Counted from the first letter of the stretch, positions 33,872 to 42,847 are shown. The stretch is DNA of 64,000 nt from Hymenobacter cheonanensis (GCF_030581075.1 NZ_JAUQSW010000009.1:1-64000), one strand, 5' to 3'. Made by a program: numbers and translations. The notes: generated by a model from the letters alone, not told the origin.

Positions 33872-35188
33872 ATGTATCGTACTGCTGCCTGCCGGCCACT
33901 GCTTGCGGGCCTGGCAATGGCCCTGGTGCTGCCGGGCCGGGCTTATGCCCAAACTACTGCCCCGGCGGCCCTTGCCACGCCCGCCCTGGCCCCCCTGCCG
34001 CCCCCGCGCCCCGGCCCCGACGACGCCACCGCCCAGGCGCAGGCCACGGTGCTGCTGCTTACGCGGCGCGTAGACAGCCTGCGCCTGGCCTACCGCCAGC
34101 AGCAGCGCATGTATTCCGATTTGGGGGGGCGCTTCAGCAGCTTTCTGGCCGGGCAGCAGCTCAGCCGCAGCACGCGCTTTACCCTGGCCAAAAACAACGT
34201 GCGCGCCACCGCCGACCTGCTGCTGGTGTGCCACAGCCGCCTCACGCAGCTACGCGCCCTCACCCAGGCCCTGCGCAATGCCAACGAGCAGGCCGCCCTT
34301 AGCTCGCCCACCGAGAGCAATCCGCTCGGCATTTCGCTGGTCGACTACACCAAAACGCTCGTGGCCAACAAGGCCGTGGATAAGAGCAAGGGCCGCCGCC
34401 TCGTGGACCTGGCCGCCCACCTCAGCCAGAGCACCTACGTGACGGCCCTGCCCACCGTGGGGCCCATGCTCAATGCCGTGGGCGAGCTGCTGAGCAGCGT
34501 GCGCGCCAGCAGCCTCAGCAGCGACGGCTTCACGCCCGAGCAGGTGAAAATTATTGAGAATGGCCTGCGCCCGACGCTCAACTTTTTCTCGGCCCTCGAT
34601 GCCGCCCGGGCCGATAACCAGACCTCGCTGCTCACGCTCGATAACGAGCTGATTGTGCTGCAACACCAGCTCAGCCAGCTCTACCGGCCCTACACCCAGC
34701 TAGTGGCCTACCAGGAGGATATTTCGGCCTACTACACGGCGCCGCCCGCCGGCCAGCCGGCTACCAACACGCTCGACGTGGGCAACATCAGCCACATGAG
34801 CAACTACGTGGCCAGCAACCTGGGGGCGCGCTTTGCCTCGCTCGACCAGTCGTTTGCCCGGGCCCAAAACCAGGGCGATATCCTGGACCCCGACGGCTAC
34901 CTCACGCCGGCCAACAACTCGGCCGAGGCCGCCGTGCAGCTCGCCGCCCAGCTCCAGAGCCTCACCGACCGCCTGCCCGTCATCACGGCGCAGTACAGCG
35001 CCGCCATCCGGGCGGCCATTGCCCAGGGCCAGCAGGATGGCCTCATCAAGGCCGACCGCGCCACCAAAGTGATTGCCGACGAAACCGCCCGCGCCAAAGC
35101 CGCCGCCGAAACGTATCAGCAGGCCAGGGCTTCCGAGCGGTTTGGGGAGATTCTGGGCAATGTGAAGCCGCTGTTCAAGCTGTATTAA
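33872..35188 (+). CDS. Exported helical protein of unknown function
   Basis: The 438-residue product starts with a signal peptide (MYRTAACRPLLAGLAMALVLPGRAYAQ), which fixes the start at 33872. A Pro/Ala linker is followed by long helices (TVLLLTRRVDSLRLAYRQQQRMYSDLGG) and by a C-terminal AYSAAIRAAIAQGQQDGLIKADRATKVIADETARAKAAAETYQQAR segment. No family is recognised. It probably sits in the periplasm. It is transcribed alone after the terminator at 33758. Confidence 0.72.
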   Translation: MYRTAACRPLLAGLAMALVLPGRAYAQTTAPAALATPALAPLPPPRPGPDDATAQAQATVLLLTRRVDSLRLAYRQQQRMYSDLGGRFSSFLAGQQLSRSTRFTLAKNNVRATADLLLVCHSRLTQLRALTQALRNANEQAALSSPTESNPLGISLVDYTKTLVANKAVDKSKGRRLVDLAAHLSQSTYVTALPTVGPMLNAVGELLSSVRASSLSSDGFTPEQVKIIENGLRPTLNFFSALDAARADNQTSLLTLDNELIVLQHQLSQLYRPYTQLVAYQEDISAYYTAPPAGQPATNTLDVGNISHMSNYVASNLGARFASLDQSFARAQNQGDILDPDGYLTPANNSAEAAVQLAAQLQSLTDRLPVITAQYSAAIRAAIAQGQQDGLIKADRATKVIADETARAKAAAETYQQARASERFGEILGNVKPLFKLY

Positions 35189-35284
35189 TCGCCTATGCTT
35201 ACTATTTAGGTGGGCTAAAACGTTCGTTGATAGCGCGGGGCGCTGCCCCGTGCTAACTAGTAGCAGGGCCCTGGCCTGCGGTCG

Positions 35285-35389
35285 TTGCGCGGCCTGTTTG
35301 GCTAGCCAGGCGGTGCGGGCCAGAGGCCGGCGAATAGTCGGTACGGGGCCGAGCCCCGCGCCGACTATTCGCCGGCCATCACCGCGCAA
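35285..35389. repeat. Nested inverted-repeat structure
   Basis: Outer arms TTGCGCGG (35285-35292) and CCGCGCAA (35382-35389) enclose 17-base arms 35325-35341 and 35361-35377, which enclose a small GGGGC/GCCCC stem. A further GC-rich hairpin lies at about 35234-35250. It is probably a folded RNA or repeat element between two plus-strand genes; no T tract marks it as a terminator. Confidence 0.6.
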
Positions 35390-35439
35390 ACAATACGCCC
35401 CTGGCCCCGCTTATCACCCCGCACTATCTTCCTTTTCCG

Positions 35440-36459
35440 ATGAAATACAACCTGCTAGGCAATACCGGCCTCAAAGTATCCGAGCTGTGCCTGGGCACCA
35501 TGACCTTTGGCACGCGCGGCGGGCGCTTCGGCGCCATCAGCGGGGTCGACCAGGCCGGGGCCGATGCCCTGCTCAAGCGCTCGGTTGAGGCGGGCATCAA
35601 CTTCATTGATACGGCCAACGTGTACACCGAGGGCCAGTCGGAAGAGATAACCGGCCAGGCCATCCGCAACCTCGGCCTGAAGCGCGACGACCTCGTGCTG
35701 GCCACCAAGGTGCGCGGCAAAATGGGCGACGGCCCCAACGATGCCGGCCTCACCCGCAAGCACATTATGGCGCAGGCCGAGGCCAGCCTCAAGCGCCTGA
35801 ACACCGACTACCTCGACCTCTACCAAACCCACAGCTTCGACCCGCTCACGCCTTGGGAGGAAACCCTGCGCGCCCTCGATGACCTCGTGCGCCAGGGCAA
35901 GGTGCGCTACATCGGGGCTAGCAACGTGGCCGCCTGGCAGCTGCAAAAAGCGCTGGATACCTCGCACTACCAGCACCTCGAAAAATACGCCTCGCTGCAA
36001 GCCTACTACACCCTGGCCGGCCGCGACCTGGAGCGCGAGCTTGTGCCGCTGCTGCTGGCCGAGAAAGTGGGCCTCATGGTGTGGAGCCCGCTGGCCGGCG
36101 GCTTCCTCTCGGGCAAGTACACCCGCGAAAATGAGAAGGGCGACGGCCGCCGCAGCAACTTTGACTTCCCGCCCGTGAACAAGGACCGGGCGTTCGACAT
36201 CATCGATAAGCTGAAGCCGCTGGCCGAGGCCAAGGGCAGTACCGTGGCCGCGCTGGCCCTGGCCTGGCTGCTGCACCAGCCGGTGGTGAGCACCGTTATC
36301 ATCGGGGCCAAGAAAATGGAGCAGCTCGACGACAACCTCACGGCCGTAGACGTGCAGTTTACCCCCGAAGAGTTGCAGCAGCTCGACGCGGTAAGCAAGC
36401 TCGCGCCCGAGTACCCCGGCTGGATGCTGGACTTCACGAAGGGCGACCGCCAGGCGTAA
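35440..36459 (+). CDS. Aldo/keto reductase (YajO/Tas-like)
   Basis: The 339-residue product is an intact aldo/keto reductase of the long type: MKYNLLGNTGLKVSELCLGTMTFG, FIDTANVYTEG with catalytic Asp and Tyr, VLATKVRG with Lys, LDLYQTHSFD with His, ASNVAAWQLQKAL and a C-terminal STVIIGAKKMEQLDDNL cofactor loop. It differs from the broken reductase at 5250 in sequence, though both belong to the same superfamily. The substrate is unknown. A terminator follows at 36491. Confidence 0.93.
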   Translation: MKYNLLGNTGLKVSELCLGTMTFGTRGGRFGAISGVDQAGADALLKRSVEAGINFIDTANVYTEGQSEEITGQAIRNLGLKRDDLVLATKVRGKMGDGPNDAGLTRKHIMAQAEASLKRLNTDYLDLYQTHSFDPLTPWEETLRALDDLVRQGKVRYIGASNVAAWQLQKALDTSHYQHLEKYASLQAYYTLAGRDLERELVPLLLAEKVGLMVWSPLAGGFLSGKYTRENEKGDGRRSNFDFPPVNKDRAFDIIDKLKPLAEAKGSTVAALALAWLLHQPVVSTVIIGAKKMEQLDDNLTAVDVQFTPEELQQLDAVSKLAPEYPGWMLDFTKGDRQA

Positions 36460-36490
36460 GCTGGGCACTTGGCCTGGATTTTGGCTACTG

Positions 36491-36524
36491 CAAAGGGCCC
36501 GCGGCAGTGCTGCGGGCCTTTTTG
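36491..36524 (+). terminator. Terminator after the aldo/keto reductase
   Basis: AAAGGGCCCGC and GCGGGCCTTTT arms pair around a short GC loop and are followed by T residues. Confidence 0.8.
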
Positions 36525-36559
36525 CGTTTTCTTGCCCTAGCGGCTGCTACTTTCGCCCC

Positions 36560-38044
36560 ATGCGTTTTTACACTTTACTGGTGCTGCCGGCGCTGCTGGC
36601 CTGCACGCAGCCCTCGGCCGACTCCCAGGCTACCGCCACTAGCCCCGCCGCCGGCCGCCAGGTGCCCGCCGGGGCCTTCCCCGAAACCTTTGAAACCGGC
36701 AGCAAAGGCGCCTATGAAACCGCCGACGTGGCCCTGGCTACCGGCCCCTGGCTGTTTACCGAAGGCCTCATTGGCAGCACCGAGCAAGACCACAAAGACG
36801 GCGAGCACGCCGCCCGCCTGCGCACCGGCGGCCGGCTCACCATGCAGTTTGACGCGCCGGCCGGGGTGCGCAAAATCACCATCCTCTCGGCAGCCTACGG
36901 CAACGATGGCCCCAGTACGTGGGAGCTGTGGGTGAGCCGCGACCACGGCCGCACCTGGCAGCGCAACGGCCAGCCCCAAACGGCCACTGGCCCCAGCCTG
37001 CGCCCGTCGCTGTTTGCGGGGCTAGCCAACGAGCCGCTGCGCCTGGAAATCCGCAAGACTGACGCCAGCAAGAATCGACTCAACCTCGATGACATCAGCC
37101 TTGAAACGGCCACTGGCGCGGTGACGGCTGCGCCGGTTAGTCGCCCGGTCGCTAGCCCCTCGCCTACCACGGACGACTATTTTAAAAACCGAAACAAGCC
37201 GGCCACCACTCCGGCTAATCCCACCGCTACCACGCCCAGCCGCCAAGCCCCCGGTGCTGCCGGCGCCACCTCCGACAACGACAACCTACTGCTCGGCAAC
37301 CCTAGCGGTGCCACGTCAGACCCTAGCAATACTACCAACTACCTACTCACCCGGCCGCAATTCACGACCGGCTACAACGCCCAGCGCGGCATCCCGGTCT
37401 GGACGAGCTGGCACGTGGGCCGCACCGATATTACCAAGAATTTTCCGCGCCAGAACGACTTCCGGGCCGACCCCGGCCTGCCCCGGCAGTTTTACCAGGT
37501 GTCGCCGCAGAGCTACGCCGGCTCGGGCTTCGACAAGGGCCACAACTGCCCGAGCGGCGACCGCACCGCCGCGCTCGACGATAACTCGGCTACTTTTCTG
37601 ATGAGCAACATGGTGCCCCAGGCGCCCCAGAACAACCAGCAAACCTGGGCCCACCTCGAAGAATACACCCGCGCCCAGGTCGAAAACGGCCAGGAAGCCT
37701 ACGTGATTATGGGCAGCTACGGCCGCGGCGGCACCGGCAAAAACGGCCCTGCCCAAACCATCGACCAGGGCCGCGTGACCGTGCCCGCCCACATCTGGAA
37801 AGTGGTGGTGTTCCTACCCGAAGGCAACAACGACCTCCAGCGCATTGCCGCCGGCCAGGCCCGCGTAGTGGCCATCGACACGCCCAACGACAACAGCATT
37901 AGCCCGCAGTGGACGCAGTATCTGACTTCCGTCGATGCCATTGAAGCGGCCTCGGGCCTCGATATTCTGAGTGCGCTACCCGCCGCTACCCAGGCGCAGC
38001 TGCAAAAGGTAGTGGACAGCGGCCGGGCCGCCGAGCGGCGCTAG
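36560..38044 (+). CDS. Exported DNA/RNA non-specific endonuclease (NucA-type), lipoprotein
   Basis: The 494-residue product begins with a lipoprotein signal (LVLPALLACTQ). Residues 40-185 form a beta-rich domain (FPETFETGSKGAYETADVAL...LEIRKTDASKNRLNLDDISLE) that resembles a carbohydrate- or surface-binding jelly roll. A Pro/Thr/Ala linker follows, then a NucA-type nuclease: GFDKGHNCPSGDRTA carries the DRGH-like catalytic motif as Asp325-Lys-Gly-His328, and MSNMVPQAPQNNQQTWAHLEEYTR holds the metal-binding Asn. The Lys in place of Arg is seen in other members. It probably degrades extracellular DNA and RNA. A NucA-inhibitor-like domain is encoded at 41349-42191. Confidence 0.92.
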   Translation: MRFYTLLVLPALLACTQPSADSQATATSPAAGRQVPAGAFPETFETGSKGAYETADVALATGPWLFTEGLIGSTEQDHKDGEHAARLRTGGRLTMQFDAPAGVRKITILSAAYGNDGPSTWELWVSRDHGRTWQRNGQPQTATGPSLRPSLFAGLANEPLRLEIRKTDASKNRLNLDDISLETATGAVTAAPVSRPVASPSPTTDDYFKNRNKPATTPANPTATTPSRQAPGAAGATSDNDNLLLGNPSGATSDPSNTTNYLLTRPQFTTGYNAQRGIPVWTSWHVGRTDITKNFPRQNDFRADPGLPRQFYQVSPQSYAGSGFDKGHNCPSGDRTAALDDNSATFLMSNMVPQAPQNNQQTWAHLEEYTRAQVENGQEAYVIMGSYGRGGTGKNGPAQTIDQGRVTVPAHIWKVVVFLPEGNNDLQRIAAGQARVVAIDTPNDNSISPQWTQYLTSVDAIEAASGLDILSALPAATQAQLQKVVDSGRAAERR

Positions 38045-38058
38045 CCACGTAGCTGCCC

Positions 38059-38089
38059 AGGCCCCGCCAGGTCGGCTTTGGCGGGGCCT
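38059..38089 (+). terminator. Possible terminator after the nuclease gene
   Basis: AGGCCCCGCCA pairs with TGGCGGGGCCT around a 9-base loop. There is no T tract, so the termination role is uncertain. Confidence 0.5.
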
Positions 38090-38200
38090 AGCAGCAGGCG
38101 CAGCTACGCCTGGCAGCGCCCTGGCGGGCGCGGCAACACCTAAAAGCTTCTGCACGGCGGCCAGTACGAGAGGCGGCGCAAGGCCTACTGCTAGCTAGCC

Positions 38201-39031
38201 TCAGGCCTTCCCGCCCGCCAAAAAGTGGCCGATGGCGCGCACGTAGCCTTCGGCAAAGAGCTTTTCGGTCAGCTTCTCCTGGGCTCCCAGGTGGCCGCAG
38301 TCTACGGCCAGTAGCTGGCGGCGCTGGCCCCGGCGGGCCGCCAGCACCACGGCAGCCGAGTCGGCCAGGGGAGTATTTTTATCTTGGGTGCCGGCAATGA
38401 GCAGCCACGGGCAGCGCACGCGGGCCGCCACCTGTGGGTAGGCCGCGGCTTCGGCGGGCAGCGTCACGGTGTGGTTGCGGGTGGCCTTTTGGTAGGCTAC
38501 AATAGTGGTCAGGTTGCCGGGATAGCCCTCCGTTATCAGAAAGTCGGGCCTGGCGCGGGCCGCTACCTCCGACCCCACAATACCGCCCATCGACAACCCC
38601 AGAATGCCCACCTGGTCGTGCGGCGCCAGGTGCCGTGCCTCGGCCAGGGCGGCGCGCAGGTCGAGAGCAAATTCTTCGTAGTAAAGCCGCTGGGCGTCGA
38701 TAGTAAAAGCCTGGCTGTGGCCAAAGCCCCGGTAGTCGAACAGCAGCGTGCGGTAGCCCGCCTCGGCCAGCGCCCAGGCCGTATAGAGGCTGCCGGCCAT
38801 GTTGCCCGCGTCGCCACCGGCCACTACCATTGTCGTGTGCCGGTCGGTGGCCTTGGCGGCGGGCTCAATCAGCCAGGCCACCAGTTTCACGTGGTCGGCG
38901 GTGGTTAGCTCCAGCTGCCGGTAGCTGAGGCCCAGCGTGGTGGGCTTAGCCCACCACTTGGCGGCGGGCTTGAGGGCAAGGGCGGGCCCGGCAGTGAGCA
39001 GCGCCAGGCAAAACAGTAGGGCGCGAACCAT
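38201..39031 (-). CDS. Exported alpha/beta hydrolase
   Basis: From the ATG at 39031 the product has 276 residues with a signal peptide (MVRALLFCLALLTAGPALA). The alpha/beta hydrolase nucleophile elbow is GLSMGG within HDQVGILGLSMGGIVGSEV. The oxyanion region TTMVVAGGDAGNMAGSLYTAWALAEAGYRTLLFDYRGFGHS and a C-terminal LLIAGTQDKNTPLADSAAVVLAARRG with Asp, then GHLG with His, complete the triad. It is probably an esterase or peptidase-like hydrolase outside the cytoplasm. Upstream codons are rejected because a terminator lies there (39049-39081). Confidence 0.9.
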   Translation of the reverse strand: MVRALLFCLALLTAGPALALKPAAKWWAKPTTLGLSYRQLELTTADHVKLVAWLIEPAAKATDRHTTMVVAGGDAGNMAGSLYTAWALAEAGYRTLLFDYRGFGHSQAFTIDAQRLYYEEFALDLRAALAEARHLAPHDQVGILGLSMGGIVGSEVAARARPDFLITEGYPGNLTTIVAYQKATRNHTVTLPAEAAAYPQVAARVRCPWLLIAGTQDKNTPLADSAAVVLAARRGQRRQLLAVDCGHLGAQEKLTEKLFAEGYVRAIGHFLAGGKA

Positions 39032-39048
39032 AAAAAATGAGTAAAGCG

Positions 39049-39081
39049 CGAAAAAAGCCAGGGTACTAGCCCCTGGCTTCT
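39049..39081 (-). terminator. Terminator of the small lipoprotein gene
   Basis: AAGCCAGGG and CCCTGGCTT pair around a short loop and, on the minus strand, are followed by T6. It ends transcription of 39126-39497. Confidence 0.85.
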
Positions 39082-39125
39082 TGTATAGACTGCCTGCTAG
39101 CGCGGGCGTTGCATCTTGCCGGGCC

Positions 39126-39497
39126 CTACTGCCCACCCACTGGTTTAAGGCGGGCACTCGTGACTACAAACATTTGGTAGCCAGGCCCCATCGCCGTGCA
39201 AATTACCGCCTCGCGCGGCTCCGGCTTGCGCACGCGCACATACAGTGTATGCTTCCTGCTCACCCACAGCGCCGTATCGAGCTGCGTGGCGGTGTAGATG
39301 GGCGCGTAGGGGGCGCGGCCTAGCAGCTGTTGCATCCGGGCCGCGTCTTTCACATACACTTGCGCAATGCCGCAGTCACGATTGGTGCCTTGCGTTTCTA
39401 TTTCGAACTCATCGTCCGCTTTGGCGTCGGGTGCAAGGTCGCTGTCCTTCTGGCATCCGGCCGCAAGCAGGCCTAGCAGAAACACGTATCTTTTCAT
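39126..39497 (-). CDS. Small lipoprotein of unknown function
   Basis: The 123-residue product begins MKRYVFLLGLLAAGCQKD, a clean lipobox with Cys15. The mature part is acidic near the anchor and then forms an alternating strand pattern (QLDTALWVSRKHTLYVRVRKPEPREAVICTAMGPGYQMFVVTSARL). Two Cys, in RDCGIAQ and VICTAMG, may form a disulfide. No family is recognised. It has its own terminator at 39049-39081. Confidence 0.75.
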   Translation of the reverse strand: MKRYVFLLGLLAAGCQKDSDLAPDAKADDEFEIETQGTNRDCGIAQVYVKDAARMQQLLGRAPYAPIYTATQLDTALWVSRKHTLYVRVRKPEPREAVICTAMGPGYQMFVVTSARLKPVGGQ

Positions 39498-39557
39498 AGG
39501 CGGAAAAATAACAGAAGCCCCGGTAAGAGAGCTGCTTAGCTTGCCAACCGTTGCATG

Positions 39558-41201
39558 CTATTTTCCAAACCGCACCCCAAAAAAGTCGCCTTTGTTCCAG
39601 CTAGGCCGGGCGGTAGCCTGCGCCACCTGGTAGCCGATAAGAAAGTTGAGGCGGGCGTACTGCGCGCCGGCTGCCCAGTCGAAGGTGCCGCCCTCGAAGT
39701 TATCCTGCGGCTTGTGGTACGTCACGGCGCGCCACTTCTGCACGGTTTCGCTGAGGTTGTTTTTGCCGTCGGCCGTGCGGTTGCCATACTTGATATGTAA
39801 GGCCGGAATACCCTGCACTACAAAGCTGTACTGGTCGCTGCGGATAAAGCGGTTTTGCGTCGGCTCGGGGTCGGGCTCGATGGTCAGCTTCAGGTAATCG
39901 GCCGCCGCCTTCACCGGCTGCATCAGCGACGAATGGTCGGCCCCGAGCGGCACCACGCTCAGCAGTGGGGCAATAATGGTGGGCATATCCGTATTGATGT
40001 CGGCCACCAGCGCCGCCTTCGGCACGGTCGGGTATTTAGCAAAATAGGTCGAGCCAATCAGGCCCATCTCCTCGCCCGTCACCAGCACAAACAGTATTGA
40101 GCGCCGGGGCTTGGTTTTCAGGCTCGCGTAGAGCTTGCTGATTTCGAGCACGCTAGCCACGCCCGTGGCGTTGTCGTGCGCGCCATTAAAAATAGAATCG
40201 CCATTGATGGGCGCCCCCACGCCCAGGTGGTCGAGGTGGGCGCTGTGCACCACGTATTCATTCTTGAGCTTGGCATCCGAGCCCATAATTTTGCCCACCA
40301 CGTTGTAGCTGTCTACATCCTGGTAGCGGCTGCGGTAGCGGGCAGTTACTCGGGCCGCCAGGGCTAGCGGCGCGGCCTTGCCCCCGCGCAAGGCACTAAA
40401 TACCTGGCCCGTGTCGCGGGCAGCCCCGGCAAACAGCTGCTGCAGCGTGGCCGGGCTGATGCTGCCCACCAGCTGCGCCGAGCCCGGCGCGTAGCTGCGC
40501 GACACGCCCACCTGCCCCCCGGGCGTGAGGGCGCTCACCACGCCTTTCGGAAACTCGGGCAGCCTGGCCTCGGCGTGGGCGGCGGCCAGCAGCACGCCCA
40601 GCGCGCCGTGGCGGGCAGCGGTTTCGAGCACCGTGCGCAGGTCGGCAAAGTACTGGCGCTCATTATCGGCAAACTGGCGCGGCGCCTGCCGGGTAATAAC
40701 CACGACTTTGCCTTTGGCGTCGAGGCCAGCGTAGTCGTCATATTGCAGCTCGGGCGCCGAAATACCGTAGCCGGCAAACACCAGCGGCGCACTGGCCACG
40801 CTCACTTCGGCCTGCCCGGGGTTAGGGTAAAACGTGATGGCCGGCCCCAGGGCCAGCGGCTGGGCGGCACCGCTGCCCGGTTGGTAGCCCGCGCTAGCCC
40901 CCGGCTCCACGAAGGCGCGGCGCAGGCGCACGGCCTGGGTGTAGCCGCCTTTGTCGCCGGCCGGCTGCACGCCGTTTTGCCTGAGCTGGGCGGTCACGTA
41001 GTCTACGGCCAGCTGGTAGCCGGGCGTGCCGGGCAGGCGGCCCCGCAGGCGGTCGTCGGCCAGGTAGCGCACGTGGGCTTCGAGGGCGGCGGGCTGCACG
41101 GTGGGCAGCACCGCCAGCGCCGCCGGGTCAATGCCCTGGGCCCGGGCGCACTGGGCCAGTAGCAGGCCAGCGGCCAGGCCCGCTGCACTTAAAAATCTCA
41201 T
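39558..41201 (-). CDS. Exported M28 family zinc aminopeptidase
   Basis: The 547-residue product starts with a signal peptide (MRFLSAAGLAAGLLLAQCARAQ). A PA domain with DDYAGLDAKGKVVVITRQAPRQF lies in the middle. The M28 catalytic set is complete: VVHSAHLDHLG (first zinc ligand), GAHDNATGVASVLEISKL (bridging Asp), VTGEEMGLIGSTYFA (catalytic Glu), VADINTDMP, and a final SDQYSFVVQGIPALHI with the last His region. It removes N-terminal amino acids from peptides outside the cytoplasm. The ATG at 41201 is favoured by the signal peptide; longer frames begin further upstream. Confidence 0.94.
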   Translation of the reverse strand: MRFLSAAGLAAGLLLAQCARAQGIDPAALAVLPTVQPAALEAHVRYLADDRLRGRLPGTPGYQLAVDYVTAQLRQNGVQPAGDKGGYTQAVRLRRAFVEPGASAGYQPGSGAAQPLALGPAITFYPNPGQAEVSVASAPLVFAGYGISAPELQYDDYAGLDAKGKVVVITRQAPRQFADNERQYFADLRTVLETAARHGALGVLLAAAHAEARLPEFPKGVVSALTPGGQVGVSRSYAPGSAQLVGSISPATLQQLFAGAARDTGQVFSALRGGKAAPLALAARVTARYRSRYQDVDSYNVVGKIMGSDAKLKNEYVVHSAHLDHLGVGAPINGDSIFNGAHDNATGVASVLEISKLYASLKTKPRRSILFVLVTGEEMGLIGSTYFAKYPTVPKAALVADINTDMPTIIAPLLSVVPLGADHSSLMQPVKAAADYLKLTIEPDPEPTQNRFIRSDQYSFVVQGIPALHIKYGNRTADGKNNLSETVQKWRAVTYHKPQDNFEGGTFDWAAGAQYARLNFLIGYQVAQATARPSWNKGDFFGVRFGK

Positions 41202-41348
41202 GCAATCAACTGTCTTCATATGAATAACTTGGCGGCGCAGCTGCACCGGGCGCCGGTTTTATGCGCAAGCCGGGCCGGCGCGGCCAGCTGAGGCCAGCGC
41301 TGCTTACTCGCCGCGCACAAAGTGCCGGCCCGCGCTGCTGTGCTGGTG

Positions 41349-42191
41349 CTACGTGGTCGTGAGCACGGTTTTGAAGCCGGCCAGGCGGCCGGCCACGTCG
41401 CGGCCCAGCGCGTAGGCGTGCACCTGCGGGCCGGCGCCCACGCGGTACACCTGCGTGCCATCAAGCTCCTGCTTCAGGTACATTTGCAGGGCCTTGAAGC
41501 GGTTGGCCAGGGCCACGCTGCCCGTCACGCCGTCGTCGCTGGTGTGGTTGCTGAGGAACGGTATCAGGTCTATTTTTTCGACTTTGGCGCCGGCGGGCTC
41601 GCCCAGCACTTGCAGCAGCTGCTTATCGGCCAGGCTGCCGGCCGGGGCGGCGTAGCTCACGGCTTCGAGCGGCGCGTCCGACTCGCTGATGAAATTCAGG
41701 CCCTGCGTCAGCTTTTGCAGCTGGGCCAGGGTGGCATCGTTGGGGTCGGCGGCCGGGGCCACGCTGGCGGCCGGGGCACCGGGCAGGCCACTGCCGCCGG
41801 GCACCTGGGCCGCAATAGCGGTGGCCAGCTCCTGCATCCGCGCCTCGGGCACCTTGATTTTGGGGTTGGCGAAGTTCATATCCGCCACCTTGTTCATCGG
41901 GATGAGGTGAATGTGGGCGTGCGGTACTTCCAGACCAATTACCGCCACCCCAATGCGCTTGCAGGGCACGGCTGCCTGCACGCCCTTGGCCACGCGCTGC
42001 GCAAACACGTGCAGGGCCGCCAATGCCTGCGGCGTGAGGTCAAAAATGTAGTCGATTTCCTGCTTCGGAATCACCAGCGTGTGGCCTTCCACCAGGGGCG
42101 TAATATCGAGAAAAGCCAGGTGGTCAGCGTCTTCGGCTACCTTGTAGGCGGGCAGCTCGCCCGAAACGATGCGCGAAAAAATAGAGGGCAT
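41349..42191 (-). CDS. HIT-family protein fused to a nuclease A inhibitor-like (NuiA) domain
   Basis: The 280-residue product has an N-terminal HIT domain (residues 1-120) starting MPSIFSRIVSGELPAYKV. Its histidine triad is HAHIHLIP (His91, His93, His95), typical of nucleotide phosphoramidase or hydrolase enzymes. After a Pro/Ala/Gly linker (about 131-152), residues 155-280 resemble the NuiA fold: LQKLTQGLNFISESDAPLEAVSY holds the characteristic gL..SESD.P stretch, followed by KVEKIDLIPFLSNHT and a C-terminal RFKALQMYLKQELDGTQVYRVG segment. Most HIT proteins are about 130 residues, so this is a true extension. The gene lies beside greA, from which a terminator (42261-42295) separates it. Confidence 0.85.
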   Translation of the reverse strand: MPSIFSRIVSGELPAYKVAEDADHLAFLDITPLVEGHTLVIPKQEIDYIFDLTPQALAALHVFAQRVAKGVQAAVPCKRIGVAVIGLEVPHAHIHLIPMNKVADMNFANPKIKVPEARMQELATAIAAQVPGGSGLPGAPAASVAPAADPNDATLAQLQKLTQGLNFISESDAPLEAVSYAAPAGSLADKQLLQVLGEPAGAKVEKIDLIPFLSNHTSDDGVTGSVALANRFKALQMYLKQELDGTQVYRVGAGPQVHAYALGRDVAGRLAGFKTVLTTT

Positions 42192-42260
42192 TGGGTTTAG
42201 CTGTTAGCTTTTGGCTGTTAGCTGCTAGCTCCCAGCCCATGAAATATGCTGCGAATAACG

Positions 42261-42295
42261 ACAAAAGGCCGCTGATTCGCTCAGCGGCCTTTTGT
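42261..42295 (-). terminator. Terminator after greA
   Basis: ACAAAAGGCCGCTGA and TCAGCGGCCTTTTGT form a perfect 15-base stem with a 5-base loop. It follows greA on the minus strand. Confidence 0.9.
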
Positions 42296-42322
42296 CGTTT
42301 GCACAAGCTGGCAGCTAAGCTA

Positions 42323-42796
42323 CTAGCGGCCTACTTCGAGAATCTCGAACTGGAGCTTGCCGGCGGGCACCGTGATTTCGGCCATGTCGCCGGCCGACTT
42401 GCCGAGCAGCCCTTTGCCAATGGGCGACTTCACCGAGATTTTGCCGGCGGCCAGGTTGGCTTCTTCCTCCGCCACGAGCACGTAGTTGAGGACCATGTTA
42501 TTCTTCAGGTTTTTCAGCTTCACCTTGCTCATAATGAGCACCTTGCTAAAATCCATGTTGGTTTCGTCGATGAGGCGGGCATTGCCCAGCACTTCTTCCA
42601 GCTTCGATATTTTGAGTTCGAGCAGGCCCTGGGCATCCTTGGCGGCGTCGTACTCGGCGTTCTCGCTCAGGTCGCCTTTATCGCGGGCTTCGCGCAGGTC
42701 TTCGGCCGCTTTGGCCCGGCCCCGGACTTTGAGGTCCTGGAGTTCGTCTTTCAGCTTTTGCAGGCCCTCGGGGGTGTAATAATTGATAGTAGCCAT
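42323..42796 (-). CDS. greA: Transcription elongation factor GreA
   Basis: The 157-residue product is a standard GreA. The N-terminal coiled coil NYYTPEGLQKLKDELQDLKVRGRAKAAEDLREARDKGDLSENAEYDAAKDAQG contains the functional acidic tip (the DLSENAEYD region), and the C-terminal FKBP-like domain ends with SPIGKGLLGKSAGDMAEITVPAGKLQFEILEV. It restarts backtracked RNA polymerase by stimulating RNA cleavage. It is transcribed from its own start at 42796 and ends at the terminator at 42261. Confidence 0.97.
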   Translation of the reverse strand: MATINYYTPEGLQKLKDELQDLKVRGRAKAAEDLREARDKGDLSENAEYDAAKDAQGLLELKISKLEEVLGNARLIDETNMDFSKVLIMSKVKLKNLKNNMVLNYVLVAEEEANLAAGKISVKSPIGKGLLGKSAGDMAEITVPAGKLQFEILEVGR

Positions 42797-42847
42797 AGGA
42801 AAATGCAGGACTGTTCGCGTAGCGGGTGGGTCAGGTAAAAAAGAAAG

